Of a DNA stretch of 11,663 bases, positions 10,723-11,663 are shown piece after piece. The DNA is from Bacteroidota bacterium. GTDB taxonomy: Bacteria; Bacteroidota; Ignavibacteria; UBA10030; SZUA-254. Below the pieces are notes generated by a model. The model worked only from the letters and a program-made list of their open reading frames with translations, was not told the DNA's origin and did no database searches. The DNA lies in assembly GCA_004322375.1 (NCBI GenBank), contig SCUC01000066.1, positions 1 to 11,663 of the forward strand, given 5' to 3'. The stretch's first letter is position 1; the number at the start of each line of letters is the position of its first letter. The position numbers and the translations under genes are program-made.

Positions 10723-11663
10723 CTATTTGAGCCAGCCTTGTTCTTTGTACCATTGCACGGTTTCGCGTATTCCTGCTTCTAAACTAATTGTTTCTTTATA
10801 TCCAAGCTCATTTTTGGCTTTTGTTACGTCGCACGTCCATGCTTCTTGAATAATATCTTTTACTTTTTCTAGATTGAGCAACGCAGGTTTGGGGCTAAAA
10901 CGAGAGAATAATTCAGCAAATGTTCCTATCACAAATACTGCCCAATGCGGGATTTTCACCCTGAGAGCTTTTTTCTGCATTATACGGGCTGTAATATCTC
11001 CGATTTCTTTCCACCCGTAATATCGTTCGCTGGAGATAAAATATGTTTGACCTGCTGAACGTGGATGTTCGCCAGCTAGAATAATTCCTTCTACCAAACT
11101 TCGAACATGAACAAGGCTTACATATTTTTCATGGAACCCGATCATCGGCTGCAACCCTTTGTTCATCGTGTTGAAGAATTCAAATACGTCTTTATCTCTG
11201 GGTCCGTAAACCGCTGGGGGGCGCGTAATGGTAATCGGCAGCTTATCCATCATCTTCAAGCATTCTTTTTCCGCTTCCATTTTGCTAATGCCGTATGTGG
11301 TAAGAGGGTGAAAGGGAGTTGTTTCGTCTATTGATTTATCACGCGGACTCGGTCCTACTGCTGCTTGACTGCTGACATGGATGAATCGCTGTACGCCGGG
11401 ATTGTGTTTTAATGCAGCGTTAAGAAGATTTTTTGTTGCAAGGTGGTTTCCCCTGTAATATTCTTCTTTCGTTTTAGCTTTTGTTATTCCCGCTAGATGA
11501 TAAATATAATCAACATTAGCTACACAATGTTCTAACGTTTGTTCATCAAATAAGTCGCCATGGATGTATTCAATGGGAAGATGCTTAATCCACTCGAGGC
11601 TTGATGTCTTTCGAATTAAACAGCGAAGAGAATAACCTTTTGCATTGAGAGTTTCTGCAAGAT
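10723..11663 (-). CDS. NAD-dependent epimerase/dehydratase, extended SDR (N-terminus missing)
   Basis: The frame is open to the right edge, giving 312 residues and ending at TAG (10725-10723). The first visible residues (LAETLNAKGYSLRCLIRKTS) follow directly after where the TGxxGxxG nucleotide-binding loop should be, so only about 15-20 residues are missing. Further marks are the HGDLFD strand, YHLAG, the FIHVSSQAAVG strand with the catalytic Ser region, YGISK (the YxxxK catalytic motif), RPPAVYGPRD, and VHVRSLVEGIILA. The C-terminal part carries the GYKETISLEAGIRETVQWY helix typical of sugar-nucleotide epimerases and 3-beta-HSD-like enzymes. The likely role is NAD(P)-linked oxidoreduction or epimerisation of a sugar nucleotide or steroid-like substrate; the exact substrate cannot be read from sequence. 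It is co-directional with the tRNA array downstream, with no clear terminator between. Confidence 0.92.
   Translation of the reverse strand, partial: LAETLNAKGYSLRCLIRKTSSLEWIKHLPIEYIHGDLFDEQTLEHCVANVDYIYHLAGITKAKTKEEYYRGNHLATKNLLNAALKHNPGVQRFIHVSSQAAVGPSPRDKSIDETTPFHPLTTYGISKMEAEKECLKMMDKLPITITRPPAVYGPRDKDVFEFFNTMNKGLQPMIGFHEKYVSLVHVRSLVEGIILAGEHPRSAGQTYFISSERYYGWKEIGDITARIMQKKALRVKIPHWAVFVIGTFAELFSRFSPKPALLNLEKVKDIIQEAWTCDVTKAKNELGYKETISLEAGIRETVQWYKEQGWLK

Noticed and set aside
11278..11280. ATG at 11280 as start of the epimerase gene
   Set aside because: This Met directly follows the YxxxK catalytic motif (YGISK). The frame continues upstream with clear SDR sequence to the right edge.

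Overview
The window looks like chromosome of a Bacteroidota/Chlorobi-group bacterium, probably Ignavibacteria-like. The main evidence is a giant secreted protein that ends in a type IX secretion (T9SS) type A sorting domain with the YPNPFNP motif typical of that group. An initiator tRNA without an encoded CCA end and promoter-like sequences of the TTTG/TAnnTTT type fit this. The taxonomic call is an inference.

Bases 2-9976 (+) are the 3' part of one enormous gene, 3,324 codons in view and open at the left edge. It encodes a cell-surface mosaic protein. In order it carries a LamG-like jellyroll, eight fibronectin-III (FN3) modules, a seven-repeat FG-GAP beta-propeller, a ninth FN3, a carboxypeptidase-regulatory-like domain with a second LamG nested in it, further carboxypeptidase-regulatory-like domains, a long unassigned middle region, an SbsA-type Ig domain, a BACON-like domain, an X-GWNW-GWNW-X repeat block and the sorting domain. 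It is most likely an adhesin or matrix-binding protein exported by T9SS.

Bases about 10037-10722 form a compact, unusual tRNA region read on the minus strand. From right to left it holds a candidate promoter, two tandem 5'-half copies of initiator tRNA-fMet (D and C), the intact tRNA-fMet (B) with its own terminator, a small GIY-YIG endonuclease reading frame without an AUG start, an interrupted tRNA-fMet copy (A) and a second terminator. Copies A, C and D carry a 15-nt hairpin in place of the D-loop. Copy A carries two more hairpins of the same geometry. The GIY-YIG frame starts in the terminator T-tract of the intact tRNA and ends inside copy A, so the set looks like one composite element built on a tRNA.

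Bases 10723-11663 (-) hold the 3' part of an extended-SDR NAD-dependent epimerase/dehydratase gene, cut by the right edge. The minus-strand set and the giant gene converge on a terminator hairpin at 10037-10074 that can serve both directions. There is no gene-free stretch above 300 bases.
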